Under the pieces are notes generated by a model that was given only the letters and a program-made list of their open reading frames with translations, did no database searches and was not told the DNA's origin. From Channa striata (taxonomy: Eukaryota; Chordata; Actinopteri; Anabantiformes; Channidae), in assembly GCA_033026295.1 (NCBI GenBank), contig CM065184.1, positions 6,637,501 to 6,701,500 on the forward strand: a stretch of 64,000 bases of DNA, given 5' to 3'. Every line of letters starts with the position of its first letter. The first letter of the stretch is position 1. This document shows positions 1-14,200 of the stretch, piece after piece. Made by a program: the position numbers and the translations under genes.

Positions 1-230
1 CCGTTTTTCTCCGAGCTGAGGAAGTTTGCAGATCAACAGTGACAGCACCCCGCTTACCTCTGAGACACCCACTGGAGCATCTCCAATTAAAGGCCTCCTA
101 TGATTTCCTCTATTAATAATAAATGCCCCAGAGCTCGGCATTGCTGTGATTGCTACGTGTCTGTGTGGCTTTTTAGTACGTGTACAAATTTGTGTGAGCA
201 GTATGTTTGCTCGGTACCATGGTTGCAAGT

Positions 231-264
231 ATGTGTGTGTGTGGGTGTGTGTGTGTGTGTCTGT
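231..264 (+). repeat. (TG)n microsatellite
   Basis: TG run with one GGG interruption (241-245). It inflates two cysteine/valine-rich reading frames here that are not genes. Confidence 0.93.
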
Positions 265-1531
265 GCCATTTTCCAGGAGACTGTCCACGTGCTGTGTATC
301 TACATTCACTTTGGTGTTTTGTTTCATGTGGTCTCCACCTCCTGTCTGTGGTGGTGGTTGCCTCATAATCACGACTGAAAAGCCATAACGTGGCTCTTTG
401 GAAACTGAAGATGCCACATTGGATTTCAGCAGGAAATCCGAAGAGGTGCCTCTCTCTTCACTGCTGAGGTAGATGCCGAGAAGCTGCAGACAGAGTTCCT
501 GGAAAAATGTGTTGCTGCAAACAGTCTGTCCCCGTGACTTCTGCACAAACATTGATCAGGTTCCTGAACACCTGGCATGCTGCAGCTCTTTATTAAGAGC
601 AAGACTGCACTATTGTTACAATGATTACAGATTATGGGCTTCATAACCACCTCAGACGCAGATACAAAGGGCATCATACAGTAGGTGGAATTAGCAGCAC
701 ACCACACCTCATCATAATAACAATAATTGAAGAGACACTGACATCTAGGTGAAGGGCAAGCCTTTTTCAGAGTAATTTGCAAAAATGAAGTGAGCTGATG
801 TGAAGTGGATAGGAACTCTCCCGTAAATAAGGCTGGAGAATGTTTTCACAGAGGACAATGAGGCTGCCTGGTGCAGACATGACTTCAAAATGACTCATCC
901 ACCTGGTTGCACCGTTTCTCATTTACCAAACACAGTCCATCACAGTGGTATATCGTAGCTACTCGAGCTGAAGCTAATGCATCCTGATTGCTGGTTTATT
1001 GACATCTCCTATCACTGCACAACAGCCCTTTGTATTTAAATGTCTTTTAACGTCTTTCACTCAATGTTGCAGCAGCATTCCCTCCACCATTCCATTTTGC
1101 AGATTCACCTGATTTTGCTAATGCCTCTAGGACTTAAATCAATATGCATGACTTGAGGTGTCAGTTATCAACACATGCGAGTGTTTTTTCAGGAAACATT
1201 ATCCTTCTCTGGCTCTTGATTTTTGCCTGAATAACACTGCTATGGATCAATGTGGAATACATCTGGTGGATAATTAACGCAACTTCACTATGGTATGTTA
1301 GGCTAACAAAGAAATGACTCACAGAATCCATAGGCACAGGGTTAGGAATGCACATTCTTGGCCATGGCATGCTATTGGACTCTGGGACACTCGGGGAGAA
1401 CCTTTCTTTTTTCTTTTGCTTTTCTCACATTTAATAGCTCCCCTTTTATATCTCCAACATTTCACAAAATGCCTGGTAGAAAAATGTCTTCCCTCACACT
1501 TTTCACTGCTATGCCGCCATGACATTTACCT

Positions 1532-1550
1532 AAAATAAAATAAAATAAAT
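1532..1550 (+). repeat. (AAAAT)n short repeat
   Basis: Three to four AAAAT units. Confidence 0.8.
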
Positions 1551-3381
1551 ACCATACCTCCATACATAAGAAAGAAACAATCACAGCTCAGTACAAAAAC
1601 TTATTTTTCATCTATACCACCAACAAATCTCTAAAAATATTAGCCACATTGTTCCTTTGAGGTGATTATTGACAAAAAGAACTTACTTCCCAGACATCAA
1701 TTACAGTTGGATATTTTGAGAGGAGGTACACATAAGCAGAGAAATGAAGAAACTGCCTCAGACTCTTTTTTTTTTGCTTATTACCAGACTGTGTATATAT
1801 AGGCTGCAAACAGATTTAATCCTGAGTGTCACTGTTGGTCTGTGTTAACAGGAAAATGCTCTTAGCAGTGTGATGCCACAGTCACCTGGGAGTTTCGTCT
1901 GTATTGGACTAGACCTTGCTGGTCAAACTGCCATATGTGGAACTTAAATACAGTTGCAAAGTGAGTTGCACAGAGGACAATGAAGCAACTGCAGAGAATC
2001 ATAATGAGGGATAATTTTGCTGTTTCCTTGACAGGCATGATTTACCATAACAATAGGATTCAATAGTTTTGAAATAAAACTGTCTTTACATGATAGTTTA
2101 AATACATACGCAAATTGTTATTCTTATCTCTCCTTGAATAAGCCAATATTGTTCATTAATGTCAGTGCTCAAAAACTCCTTTTCACACATGACAAATGTC
2201 CTGCTGCAGCTGTCAACAACTTACTAATTATGTTGTACGCAAATCATTAGCAACTAAAGTGAGCTTGAAAAGGAACATAACGCTGGGTTGCTGTGGTTTT
2301 GTTTTGGCAGGCACTGTGATGCAAATACACAAATGCACAGACACACATACCTGCAGAAGTAAAAGAAAAAGGAAGCGAGCCCCATTTGCTTAATGCATAT
2401 TAATAAACTGTGGTACTTTTTCAAACATTTATAAGCAGAACAAAAGTTTCATACCTTTCCTGTCAAGCTTGTTGTCAAATCAATGCTCAGGTCATGCCAA
2501 AGGCTGTGTAAGTGGCCTACTGCCTTGTTAGTATTTATACTTGTGTGCTGGCATGTCTGTGCTTTTCACCACTGAGGTGTGTTTGGGTGTGCGTGGGTGT
2601 GTGTGTGTTCTGCTAACAATGATGACTGAAACTGAGTGAAGGATGTTAAGGTAGAGCTAACAGATTTTGCACAGCAGTTACTTTAACTGAAGGATGTGGT
2701 GGGCATTGCTGCCTCACAATTACACAATTTCTGAGGAGCTGAACATCAGAACCTGAATAGACCTATGGCAATAATTCATTGCACAGGTCAAGCCAAAGAG
2801 ATAATTGAAGTAGTAGAACTAGAGAGAAACAATATTTAAATACAAATACCAGGGTTCAGTTATTTTTTTCATGATTTTAATTTTGTTGACTAAACTTATT
2901 CAGTGCTGCTCAGTTCTACAAGCCACAGCAGATTCATCAAATTCATTTTATAATTAGATCAATTTTTCTCCCTGCTCCATTACAGTAGATGCAAATGTCA
3001 AAAATTAAAGCATCTAGATGAATCTGATACTGTTCTGCATCATTCACTAAAATGCTTTGGACAAACATACTTTCATTAACATTGTGTCAATTTGTCCCCT
3101 TCACATGTGGCAATGCTGTATTGTATCAACTTTTTTACTGTATCAAGTATTTGGTTGAAGATCTTTGGCAATTCAAATGCATAGCAAGTTATACATAATA
3201 ATACAAATGTTTTATTATTAACTGTTGCAAATATGTAGCAAACTAATTTGAATGTATCTTCAATGCATAAATCAAACATCTCCAGTCTGTTTCACTTTTG
3301 AAGCGATATTGCAAACACAAGAAAAAATCATATAAGTGCTGTGATAGCTGAATTTTAACATATTTGTCCCATACAAGCAAC

Positions 3382-3476
3382 TGCAAGACCAGCAAAATAG
3401 ATACCGCAAATTCAAACAGGTGCTGTAAGTTGTCTCCTGTTCTCTTTGTCACTTTTAAATGCAAGACCAGCAAAAT
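3382..3476 (+). repeat. 17-bp direct repeat, two copies
   Basis: TGCAAGACCAGCAAAAT occurs at 3,382-3,398 and 3,460-3,476, 78 bases apart. Origin unknown. Confidence 0.85.
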
Positions 3477-6430
3477 GAATGAACTAAGATCAGTGTACTT
3501 GTCCGTCTTTGTATGTTACCTCGCACATTTAAAAAAAAACATCCTAATTCACTTTCATTTAATGAAAGTCTTTTGTTTTCTATAAAAGTGCTGCTAGGAT
3601 TTAAAAGCTCTGCCTTATTGTAGACACCTCTAAAGCTGGGATAACTTTATTTATTTCAGTGTCTGTTGGACAAACTTTCATATCTGCAGACATCACTGTT
3701 GAGAAAGCTTGCTGTGAATTTGGTATGACAGCATGTAGTATAATAGAAGTGTCTGGTCTTGTGGTCCTTGTTAGATGAAGAATGGACCTCTCCACACCGA
3801 GCCCTTTGCCATCTTTTTGTCTGCAGGAGAGTGGTACGATATGACCTTTAATGGCTGGCAGGCCAGAGGAGAGCGCAGGACTTATAAGAAATGGCAGATC
3901 TGCAGCTGACCTTTAAAAAACCCTCATATTGCATTAAGACCCTTTGATCACTTGGATTATCCACTGCTGCAGGGACCTCACTGGATCATTTTGACCAGCC
4001 AGCCTGTGTCAAGGTGCTAGGAAAAGGAAAGCTACGCACATTATGAGAAAGAATAAACATTTGTCTACACCATTTATAATTTAAATTGAGTTTGGTATGG
4101 CTGTTTTTCTTGAGTATGTAATATCATAACCACATAGTAAATTATATACATAATCACCTACGCAGACAGCATCAGACACATCAGAAATATATATTATTAT
4201 TAACTTATAATTTCTGAGTAAATAAATTGATTGATTTTTATGTATAAAGAAAGTAAAATATTATAAGCTAATAACTTACATACAGTGTACTAATATATCA
4301 TTACCTTTACTGTCTGGCAGATTTTGCAAACACACAGTGTGTTTTTCATTCACAGTTGTTGATATGAATGGTATTTTACTTTAACTTTCATAGGAATAAA
4401 AACACAAATAACTTTTGCTAAAGTTTCTTTAGCATTTCACCAGGGGCTTTGGGTTGAATGCATAAAGACAATGCGAGAACCCTGGATGATTTCAAATTCT
4501 ATAATTAACAATGTGATATGTCTGCAGTACAAATACTATAATAGTCCACCTATCAATTACTGGCATTTGCAATTGAGGCATAAGTACTTTGAAAATTGGG
4601 TAAAACTGCAATTTCTTAATTGATACAGTGATACTTTTCTATCATTTTCTTTATTACAACTAGTAAAAAGATATTTTTTATAGTTTATAAGTTTAAAAAC
4701 ACAAGAAAACCTGAAGCACTGGGCAGACTGGTGTGTAGCATAGAGGCAGGACTAAGGAGGATGGCTTGATTTTGAGTCTCATGCTTTCACTTGCTTACTG
4801 TAAGTTACTTATTGTAGATTTTCCTGTCAGGGACAAATTTAATTCACCTTTCAGTTTGATATGGCAAACTAGTTAGCATTGGCTAATTCGGACCAACATG
4901 ATAATTAATTTAAAGTCAAATTTCTGTTTACGAGATAAATGTCAATATCCACTCTCATTCTAGCTCTACCAAACTCATTTTGTTGAGTTTGTTTGCTGGG
5001 ATGAAAATTAATGCCTGCCACTGCCAAAAACGTCACTGTGGGAATAAAAGCCACAATGCTGAATAGAGCCAGTGTTCAATGATAATTCTCCATACGTTAA
5101 ATATATGGAGATTAAATAAATCAATCTATTTTATTCATTGATGGACTAAATGGTGAAAATCACATCACGGTTTAATTATTGTACTGTTATGTCATATTAT
5201 TAACACTTATATCAAGATTTTTGTCCACTGGGCCTTTTTCAGAATCCATGAAAATGAAATGTGCAAACACGATTGTATTGTGTCTTAATTAGAAAGACGT
5301 GGTAAAGGTCCCTCATGAGCAGAACGTTTCTGCAGTATCTGAAAATAAATTGTAAAACTCTAAACTTAGGTTTTATTGTGCAGCCAGGCATGATAGTGTT
5401 TTCAGGGGTGCTCTGATCTGACGCTAATTATGAGAATCCCTGGAGATGTTAGCGGGTCCTTCTTGCACCAGGTGCTCCATCTTCCATCCCATCTCAACCT
5501 GCTACTGCTGCCAAAGCTATCACAACCAGCACAGCCCAGAGTCAGAATCAGTCAGGTGTTCATAACTGTGGCCTTAAGGGACACAGGAAGGCTTGGGGAG
5601 ACCTCTTTGATACACCCCTTCACACTGAACTCCACCTGTCTCTAATATCCAAATCAACACTGTCCCATATGGACAAGGTAATTGACTCAGTGATTTAAAG
5701 GCAACCTGACCAGCTCCAGTCTGTGCGTGTGCCTCATAGATAAAACATAAAACATTGTTCTGTTAATCTCTTCACAGCCCTTTTCCCTCTCACTGTAGAA
5801 ATCCAGCGACCCATCAGCAATTCTAGATTACCGTAATGTGAAAATCTTCCCATCTGCCATAATTACCATGTCACAAAGGGCTGTCTTGAATTACACCAGG
5901 AATAATGGCTGTGTGCAGTCAGCGTCTTGTGTGCATTTCTGTAGTTACAGACGTACATTGTACGGACTGAGACACCAACAGCAGAGAAGGCTCACAAATT
6001 ATTTCAGTAAGTCTTCATTTATGTTTCGGTGTTTGAAAAGGACCCGAGAGAGTTATTAGTTTGTTGAATTTATAATTTTTTTTACTGACATTTTTATAAA
6101 AAGAAAGTAAGAAAAGTTAAAATGCAGTGGCACAAATAAGCAATTGCCAGTCTCAGTGAAATTCCCCCAGAGCAATGCTGAAACACAGCTGATAGTATTC
6201 TATTGTACTTCTTTTGCAAAGCTCATGAACAGCACGCAACATGTTGAGCATCACGTGCAGACACAAAAGCAGCCCTTCATAAGCAGCAACACATTGATTC
6301 TGATCGACAGACATTCAGAACGATGGATAGATAATGGGTTTCTTTGCAAGTGAGCATTTTATTATGGAGTGACAATAAGGTTTGTGCAATATGATGTGAA
6401 TCAAGACATTTTTAAACACTCAAAGTTAAA

Positions 6431-6690
6431 CAAATCTTACTTCTCATTAATAATTATGTCTTCTGACTGTGTGATCTGCCACTCAATTTTATGTAAAATC
6501 AATTCTTCAACAGCTGGATGCTTATGATTAGTCCCAGCCCGTTGGTGCTCCTCCAATGATTTATGTGCTCCCTGTTTAATTGCAGGTTTGGGAAATGCCC
6601 AGTGCTCACAGCAAATTGGCATATTCTGACCTGGACAGAAATTACAGCCATTCATAAGTAATGAATTTAAATCACCTTTCTTGTCTACTA
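6431..6690. promoter_or_regulatory. Candidate conserved non-coding element
   Basis: Complex, repeat-free sequence with several ATTA homeodomain cores (ATTAATAATTATG, TTAATTGCAG), GATTTATG and CAGCTG, and no supported coding frame. The texture is that of vertebrate enhancers. No alignment was done. Confidence 0.22.
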
Positions 6691-7272
6691 TGAAGATTGG
6701 CTCTGCTTCAAATTGTCATTAGGCTCACCCAAACATTTCACAAAATGTGGGTGTTGGCATCATTCATGTGGACCCAGTTAATCAATCATTTAATACAAGG
6801 TGAAATTGGAGCGTAGATGCAAACACTGACATGGTTTTCTGGGTATACACAGGTTAAAAAAAGACTAAAATGTAAGGGTTAAGATAAAGTTTCTCAAGTT
6901 TTTTTCTTTTATTTTTCCACCATCTACTCAATTGGTGGTCTAATGAAAACAAATTCAATTATCCAAAACAATCAAATCTGGCTTGTTTTTACTGACTTAT
7001 AATTATGTAGCATTGTTCAACAATAATAAAAAGAGGAATCTGCCATTAAAGAAATGGATTTTTGAATCTTTACTGGATAGTATTAAACAGTAACAGCACC
7101 ATCCAGCCTCAGGACATGCTGTGTTTTGATTTAGGGGTAGTTATTTTAACTTGGCTCGCAGTTTTGTCCTTATTGAGCTAGTTTTATTATTCTGACTATC
7201 ATTCTTTCTACATAAACACACTGCAAATGAATGAACCTACACACAGCTGAGTTTGAGGACCATTTTGTTTTA

Positions 7273-7292
7273 TCTCTCTTAAAAAAGAGAGA
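7273..7292. repeat. Small hairpin, 8-bp stem
   Basis: TCTCTCTT, loop AAAA, then AAGAGAGA. Low complexity, so probably incidental. Confidence 0.8.
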
Positions 7293-7492
7293 AGAATATC
7301 CTGAATTTTAAAATTAAATAAAATGTTCTTTCTTATAGGAGGTTAGAGAATGTTAAAGGCTGTACTGTCTTTTTTTCTGTGACAGAACTGTGGGGAATCC
7401 ATCACTGGTCTAAATCTGTGTCCACTTTGCATCCAGCTTGGTGTCAAGCTATAGATAAAAAAAGACTGAACTACTGTGTGTTGTTTATGCTG

Positions 7493-7516
7493 ACACACAC
7501 ACACACACACACACAC
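7493..7516 (+). repeat. (AC)n microsatellite
   Basis: Perfect run of 12 dinucleotide units. Confidence 0.95.
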
Positions 7517-10500
7517 CCACGGCTGCGAAAGTCTCCCAAACATGAGCAAAGCTGTCTCCAAGCTCTTAATACATGTCCCTCCTGTTCATAGATCTGTCTA
7601 GAAAGAACGACCCTCAATGCACAGTGGGCACCAAAGCCAGGAGGAAATCTCTGCCTTGACTGTTAATGACACCGTTTAGATCAATCCCCTATGGAGCTCT
7701 GTATTTTCTCATTCACATTCTCGATTTCAGTTCATGTCTTTCTGTCTTTCTTTTCCATCTCTCACCTAATTCCTTGACCAAGTGCAATACTCTACAATAA
7801 CATGTTCCAGCTGAAGATGTCCTGTTGACCTGTGCCATCCATTTTGCTGTTCTGTCTCAGGACAAATCTAGTGGGCCAGCTTGTCTCTCTGACTGCGTGC
7901 AGCACTGACCAATCGATGGACATCAGAGTTAATGCCCTCACGTGTTTTTGTCGAGTTGTGGAATGTTTAATGCTGATGGAAATGCTCAGCAGCTTCTCGA
8001 CACATCTGGGCTTTGCTCCGTTGGGGGACAGCTTGTCGATCCCACGCTGTTCAAAGTGATCGCAGTCACTGTCTGTGAAATCAATAGGCTTCTCCTCCTC
8101 CTCCCTCCTTCCTAGTTTACTATCTCCTTAAAAGAGCGGACAGTTTTTCCTGTACATCTTGTCTGGATCAATAAATCAAATTATCTTTGGGCTCAGGGGA
8201 GGAGACAGGATAGAATCGCAGGGAGGAAAAACCTAATGGGAGTCAAGAGTTGGGTTCAGTATCTGGTAAGATCTCAGGGCTGTGCCACACCACGCTGACT
8301 GTAGGCTGTCAGCCAATGTTTGGCCGTATGGGTGAGCATCTGTCACTGTAGTTGTTGCACTGTGTCTTGCACTGTTGGCACTATTTAGACCCCGTCACTG
8401 GATGTTGAATTGCCACTGAGAGAGACCACTCAGATTGGTTGTTCCAGTTAGCAAATCAGTGCAAAAGAAAAGAAACAGAAATAGTGGAAGTGGGCAAACA
8501 AAGGGCATACATGGAAAACAAATTTACATTTTTTCCCTATCATCCTTTTGACTGGAAGTTTGCTAGTTCAACCACTGGACTGAAAGGAAAATATCTATGT
8601 GGATCAAGATGGAAAAGCATCATTTGTCCAATTGGCTTGGTAAAATTTTTATATAACAATAATAGAAAAAACTGGAGTTGTCAAATTATTTAAATATCTT
8701 TCTTACTGCATTGCTGAAAGACGATCGTTTAACTTGCACTCATGTCGACAGTCTTGGGGAATACATCATCTTGGATCAGTTGAACCATACAAACACAGTT
8801 AGACCCCTTTGATTAGGAGATCTGCAACTGAACAGGAGCCTTTACTACAGAGGTGTGAGTTTGTTCAAACACTGTCAGCCGGTTGTGCTGCATGTAATCT
8901 CATTTTGCCCAAAGCCTGGACCGCCTGCAGAGGTTCACAGAGTTGATTACATTATTTGGAACGTAACCTAGCAAAGAGCTTTTTTCTGCTTTTAATTTAC
9001 ATGAAATATGGAAAATACGGTGTACCTCGTGCAATGTATGTGTTGCCTGGTGAGCAGAAGAGATTAATCGTGTTAAGTATAGTATACTGTTCACTGTACC
9101 CTGATAATAAAAAAGAGAACTTTGCCGAAGAATTTGTATCTAGGATTGGAATGAGGCACCTGTAGCAAACAACAATTAATGCAAAAACTATATGTGTTTT
9201 TAACTTAAATGATTAACTAGGTAACCCTTCCAATGTAACTACCTTTAATAAAGCTCTAATAAAGAGCCCCATTAGCAACTGAAAGCTTCCTAATCAATAC
9301 AGCCACACATTTGGGTCTTTGGTGAAACACTCAGCATCATTACGGGGTCTCTGACAGCTCAGCAGAGGAAAGGCACGCTATTTTTATTCAGAGGAAAGAA
9401 AGTATTGTCTTACAGAGAAGCTACCAACAAACTTAAAGTGCCTTTGAAAACTTTGAACACTGGGTTAACCCGACAAAACTCTTTAAAGAACAACAAGACT
9501 GACCTACAAAGTCAGTATGTTCCATTTTATTTGTGACTTTGTAAAAAAATCCTAAATTCTTATGCTTTATTGTTACTTTCAAGATTTAAAATGGTTTTTA
9601 TGTGTGATTTTCTTCACCTGCAAAGCATTTTTTGTTACTATTAGAAATGTAGAAATGCCACTTTTTCAATGATTAGAGCTTTGGAGGTCATGTAACTTAT
9701 TCTGTTAAAAAGTAAAAATTAATATTGCTGGTGTGGACAATTTGTCCGTTGTGCATTTTATCTCCAAATACATAAAATGATATGTGGCAAAAGGCAAAGT
9801 ATTAAACCCCTTTGACCTGTGCATTGCCCCTGGGGTGCTTTCAGAATGATTGAAACAACCAGACAGGACAGTTTTGCAGTTGGATCATCTTGCATTGGAG
9901 TCCAAGAAACAAGACGCCAGAAAGGATACTGTGGTTGGAAAATGGAAAATGGTTTTACAACACTCACATAAACCCTAGAAGTACTTTACAAAACTCATAG
10001 ACTCCCTGTGCTGTCAGGTTACCTAATCAGGGCCTGCCAGTCAACAAAGAAAAGCCGCAGTTTACAGTAGAAGGTATACAAGAGGAAAGACAACATTTTT
10101 CTTCTCCACCCATCTAATAGTTTAAGTCAATGTTGTTCATTTTTTCATTCAAATAGATGCTAAAGCTTCCAATAATATTTTTTTAAGAGCCTACAACTGT
10201 GACTGCTGCTGATGGCACAGCAGGTGATTTTAAACCAATCAAACTGTGTCAGCTGTAAGTTGTGCTACCTACAAGCAGACGAAATCCTGGATCTGGTTAT
10301 TTATTTATCCAGATAAATAGAGGGTAGACATATTAGATTTTAAAAATGTCATAATATCAGTATAAGTAATACATGAGAGCCACAAGCAAGGCCATAATAT
10401 CTATACATTTTCAATGTCTCTTCATCCTAGTTAATATTAGCAATAGCAAATTGCAGTGTATGTAACTGTCTGCGTTGTTACAGATATGACATATTTTTGA

Positions 10501-11216
10501 TTTAGGATGTATTAACCACAGGGTCACTGTAGGAATACATTTTAAAGACAACACCTCATTCATAAAATGATGCCTATAATAATAATCATCCACCCTTTTT
10601 TTGGTTGAAGTTTTCACAACAGTTTTTACAGATCAATTCTTACAAGTGTCATTACTTGTACCAAAATGGCGCCATTTTTTCTTTGGCCAATGAATTGTGG
10701 TATAATGTGATGTCACGTCTCAGAGACATCAGCTGACATGAGTAAGGCAATGCAGTGATTTAAGGACAGGAATGAAAGCACACGTTACAACGGTTTTGTA
10801 ATTATACAACTTTAAATTATAGTGTCCAACATTTTCTACATGTTTTTTTTATCAGAAGTTCGCTCCAACATTTAACTTAAAGTGAAGAGGTGCAGTGAGA
10901 GCCTTGGTGACACAGTGGTGCAGAGAGCTTTACATTAGCACCATCTCAAGTTGCATGATTAAATTAATAAAATCATAAATAGTATTTAGCACAAAGAAAC
11001 ATGTTTGCCACAATCTTCTAAGAATCCTACTCAGTCCACCTTCAGTAAGGGTCAGTTCTACTACACAACCATCAGAACCATTGGAATCTGGAGTTAAAAT
11101 ATTTTCTAGGTATGATTCATATTTATTTTGAATTCCACACACACTGCATTTCTGCTGTCCAGATATTCTATGGTATTATTCCAAATTGTATATTATATCT
11201 GTTAATATGTGGAAAG
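7517..11216. other. Gene desert block 2
   Basis: No gene, recognisable repeat or strong motif cluster seen. Frames of 60-80 codons are scattered on both strands without domains. Confidence 0.6.
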
Positions 11217-11264
11217 TTTGACACTAGTGGCCTTTTGACACAAGTGAAAAGTTTGACACAAGTG
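11217..11264 (+). repeat. Three copies of TTTGACACWAGTG
   Basis: Copies at 11,217-11,229, 11,234-11,246 and 11,252-11,264, spaced 17 and 18 bases apart. The first has T where the others have A. The AAGTG in copies two and three is the core recognised by NK2-type homeodomains. It could be a binding-site cluster or simply a small decayed tandem duplication. Confidence 0.75.
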
Positions 11265-14200
11265 GCATTTGAGGTAGGATACTTTTAGATAAGTCTCATA
11301 ATCATAGGACCCATGCAAGATTTAATATAAATATGACTGTGAATGCTCCTTAGATAAGACCCATATCATAGATATAGATAGATCATAGACGGACTAACTC
11401 TATCAGCAAGATACTAGAGGGTCTGAAGCAGCTAGCAGAGGCTGTAGTGTTCATTTTACAAATGTTTTTATTTATGCATGATGACTATAAAAAAGATCAT
11501 GTAATCAGAGGAATGAAAAACAGTCTCTTCTGGGCTTCATGAACATGCTAAGTAATCTTTCTGTCAATTTAATGTAATGCCACATTCATTCATAAGTAAT
11601 CTCCTAGAAGGGTGGATCTACAGTTGCTGACATATCTTGGAGTGAAGTGTACAGACTAAAAAAGGTTTTATTTTTACAGCAGCTTCCCCTTTAGGCCCCA
11701 CTGCTAGAGAGACAAAAACATGCATATAAAACATTGAACAATCATAAACCAAATACACAGGATGTTGTCTGCTGCAAGAACCTCATTAAAGTGATCAATA
11801 TCTAGGCCATTTCCATAGGCCATAAAACAGAATGTCTTTGAAATTTCTGAGTTCACTTATTGTGAAGGCCTTCTGTCTGCAGACTGCTCTTTGTTCCTGG
11901 CTGTGCCACTTGTTACGCTGCATTAAGGGCGTGAAAAATCAGTCAACTAGTGTGTAGGTGGCAGCTACAATATCTACAGTCTCAGTCAAATGACGGTGGT
12001 AGAAATCTTTCATTTCATCTCTGTGTTATTCAATAAGCCAACGATTACATTTTCAATTTGGTTTAAGTCAAATTACATAATACTGTTTCTTGTGTTGTTG
12101 GTATACATAATATTTTTATTAGCAATATTTGTTGTTCTGAATTAAAAAAACTAACTGTGTGCATCTGGATACACGGGCCTGAAGTGTGGTTCTCTGTCTG
12201 TTCACCAGGCAGCTGCTTCTCTTCTGTCAAAAAGTATTTCCTTTTTTAAATTTCATTCCCTTTTACTGCTGAGGTGGCTCTGTCGCCAAAGAGTGGTGTG
12301 CAAAATTTCTTTGTGCTGTTCACTAGTATCAGGAGCAAACAGGGTCAAAAACATGCAAAGCCAACATACAGTAATAGAGCTCATGTTACATGTAGGATTA
12401 CCATGCCTACTACACATAAATGACTTCACCACTAACAATATGAAAAACGAATTAATACTAACTTAATGAGAATTTCACAGATTTTTTATTTAGAGTTGAC
12501 CTCCAGCCGGTCATTTACAAAAACATTTTCTCTCATTCCTTCACCCTTTCATCTTTCTTTTTCTGTTGTTTGTCTTTTCATGCCACTTTTGGCACATACT
12601 ATTTTTCCTTCATTAGTGTATTATGATTTAGAAATTGTTGTTTGTCTCTCATTTATTTAAAATATTTTATTTATTTAAATATTAAGGTTCCTCTTTCATG
12701 GGGTAACACCAACATTGTGAGGAACCAAAATACAAGACAGGGAAGTGAGACTGAGTCAGACTTTTAGAAGATGAACATCATTTAAAGGTGCTATGCCAAG
12801 ATTAAAAAAAGAAGAAATTGGTTGCTATTTAGAAATTATGTATTAAAGGATTCATAGTCTTTATAGAAGTGGTCAGGGCACTGCCTAAGTGATGAGCCAG
12901 AAGCCTCCCGTGCTACCACCTTTTTTATCATAATCTATTTTTTGAGTTCTGGTCAAGAATTGAATTTTTATTGATTTTAATCTTCCCTCTTATTAATGTA
13001 ACAGCATAGGGGCGTTATTCTAGCAATATTTTTGTCAATGTGTAGTGATTTGTCTACAGCTCAAGGTGTTCATTGCCCTTAGTTCAGGCTCATACTGCCA
13101 GGTGGGTTCACTTGCTATGTGTCCCAGTACCTGTACAACAAACACCTGACACAGGAGGCAACTGATGGTTTTAGTTTTGACATTGTACAGCTTACTGTTA
13201 GGTTCTGTCGGGTTTATGTGCCAGCAAGCGGACTGAAACCAGTGGTACTCGTGATCTAACACACACACCAATGAGTTGAGAAAAACTCAAGAAATGAAAG
13301 GAGCAACAATGATCACGCTGCTGCCCCTTAACATCAACTAAGTAAAACTTAACTTAAAGTAAGTTCTACAGAATATGAATGTGTAAATTAGTGCCTTCAG
13401 TACTCTACATTGTTTTCTGTAGCTTCCTGGATCGCACCAAATAATTGTCAGCGATAATTAACACCTTCTTTTGACAAAGTTCTTCCTTTCACACATATGA
13501 CAGAATCCTAATGTTAATTGTCCCAACATGGAAAATGATATGTCACCAGATGAATGAGATAATTATTTATTAGTACTCATGTAGTCTACAGTCTACGTGC
13601 ACTTCTGAGTCTATGAGCCACTCGTCTGCTTACTTGTTTTGTAGTGTGTATTGCAGATTACATTAAGTGAATAGAAGTGCTGTGATGTATAAGACTGGTG
13701 TTAAAAGTCTGAGAGCTTGAGAGAGTTGACAACAACGCAAAGACCTCTGTGTCCTTATTAGAATGAAGTAGGGATCGCTAATGTATCAGATTAAAGAAAC
13801 CAGCGGAGCCTGCAAATGCTCGGGGATCTGGGGCACACATTGAACTCTCCCCACAAAAAAACATTATAGGTCTGCGAATAAACAGCAAACAATGTCACTC
13901 ACATCGATCTGTCCCACAGGATTCTCTGTGGTAATTCTTTCAGTTCTTTATTGGACGTTAGCATCTGAGCAACTTCACTTGTAGTTGAAAAAGGAAATTC
14001 ATCTATGGTGTTTTGGATGTTTGTAAAGCCAATATGGCTCATGTTCATGGAGCTTACCTTTCCGCCAACTTTTTCACAATAAAACATTACTCACGCTGCA
14101 AGCAGCTTAGAGAAATTAAATCACCGTGTGTCCTGACAGCTCAATAAATTTGCGTCTCCACTTGGATACACAAGAAGACACGATTAATCCTCTGGTGTTT

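Larger units (their letters stand above)
1..7272. other. Gene desert block 1
   Basis: No supported gene. AT-rich DNA with a TG microsatellite at 231, an AAAAT run at 1,532, a short TG-rich stretch near 2,590-2,609, the direct repeat at 3,382/3,460 and the candidate element at 6,431-6,690. A 4-5 kb AT-rich tract (about 4,030-5,300) holds nothing else I can identify. Confidence 0.6.

Noticed and set aside
12860..12935. Possible tRNA-like SINE head (GTGGTCAGGGCACTGCC...)
   Set aside because: No B-box and no SINE body or tail follows; similarity is too short.
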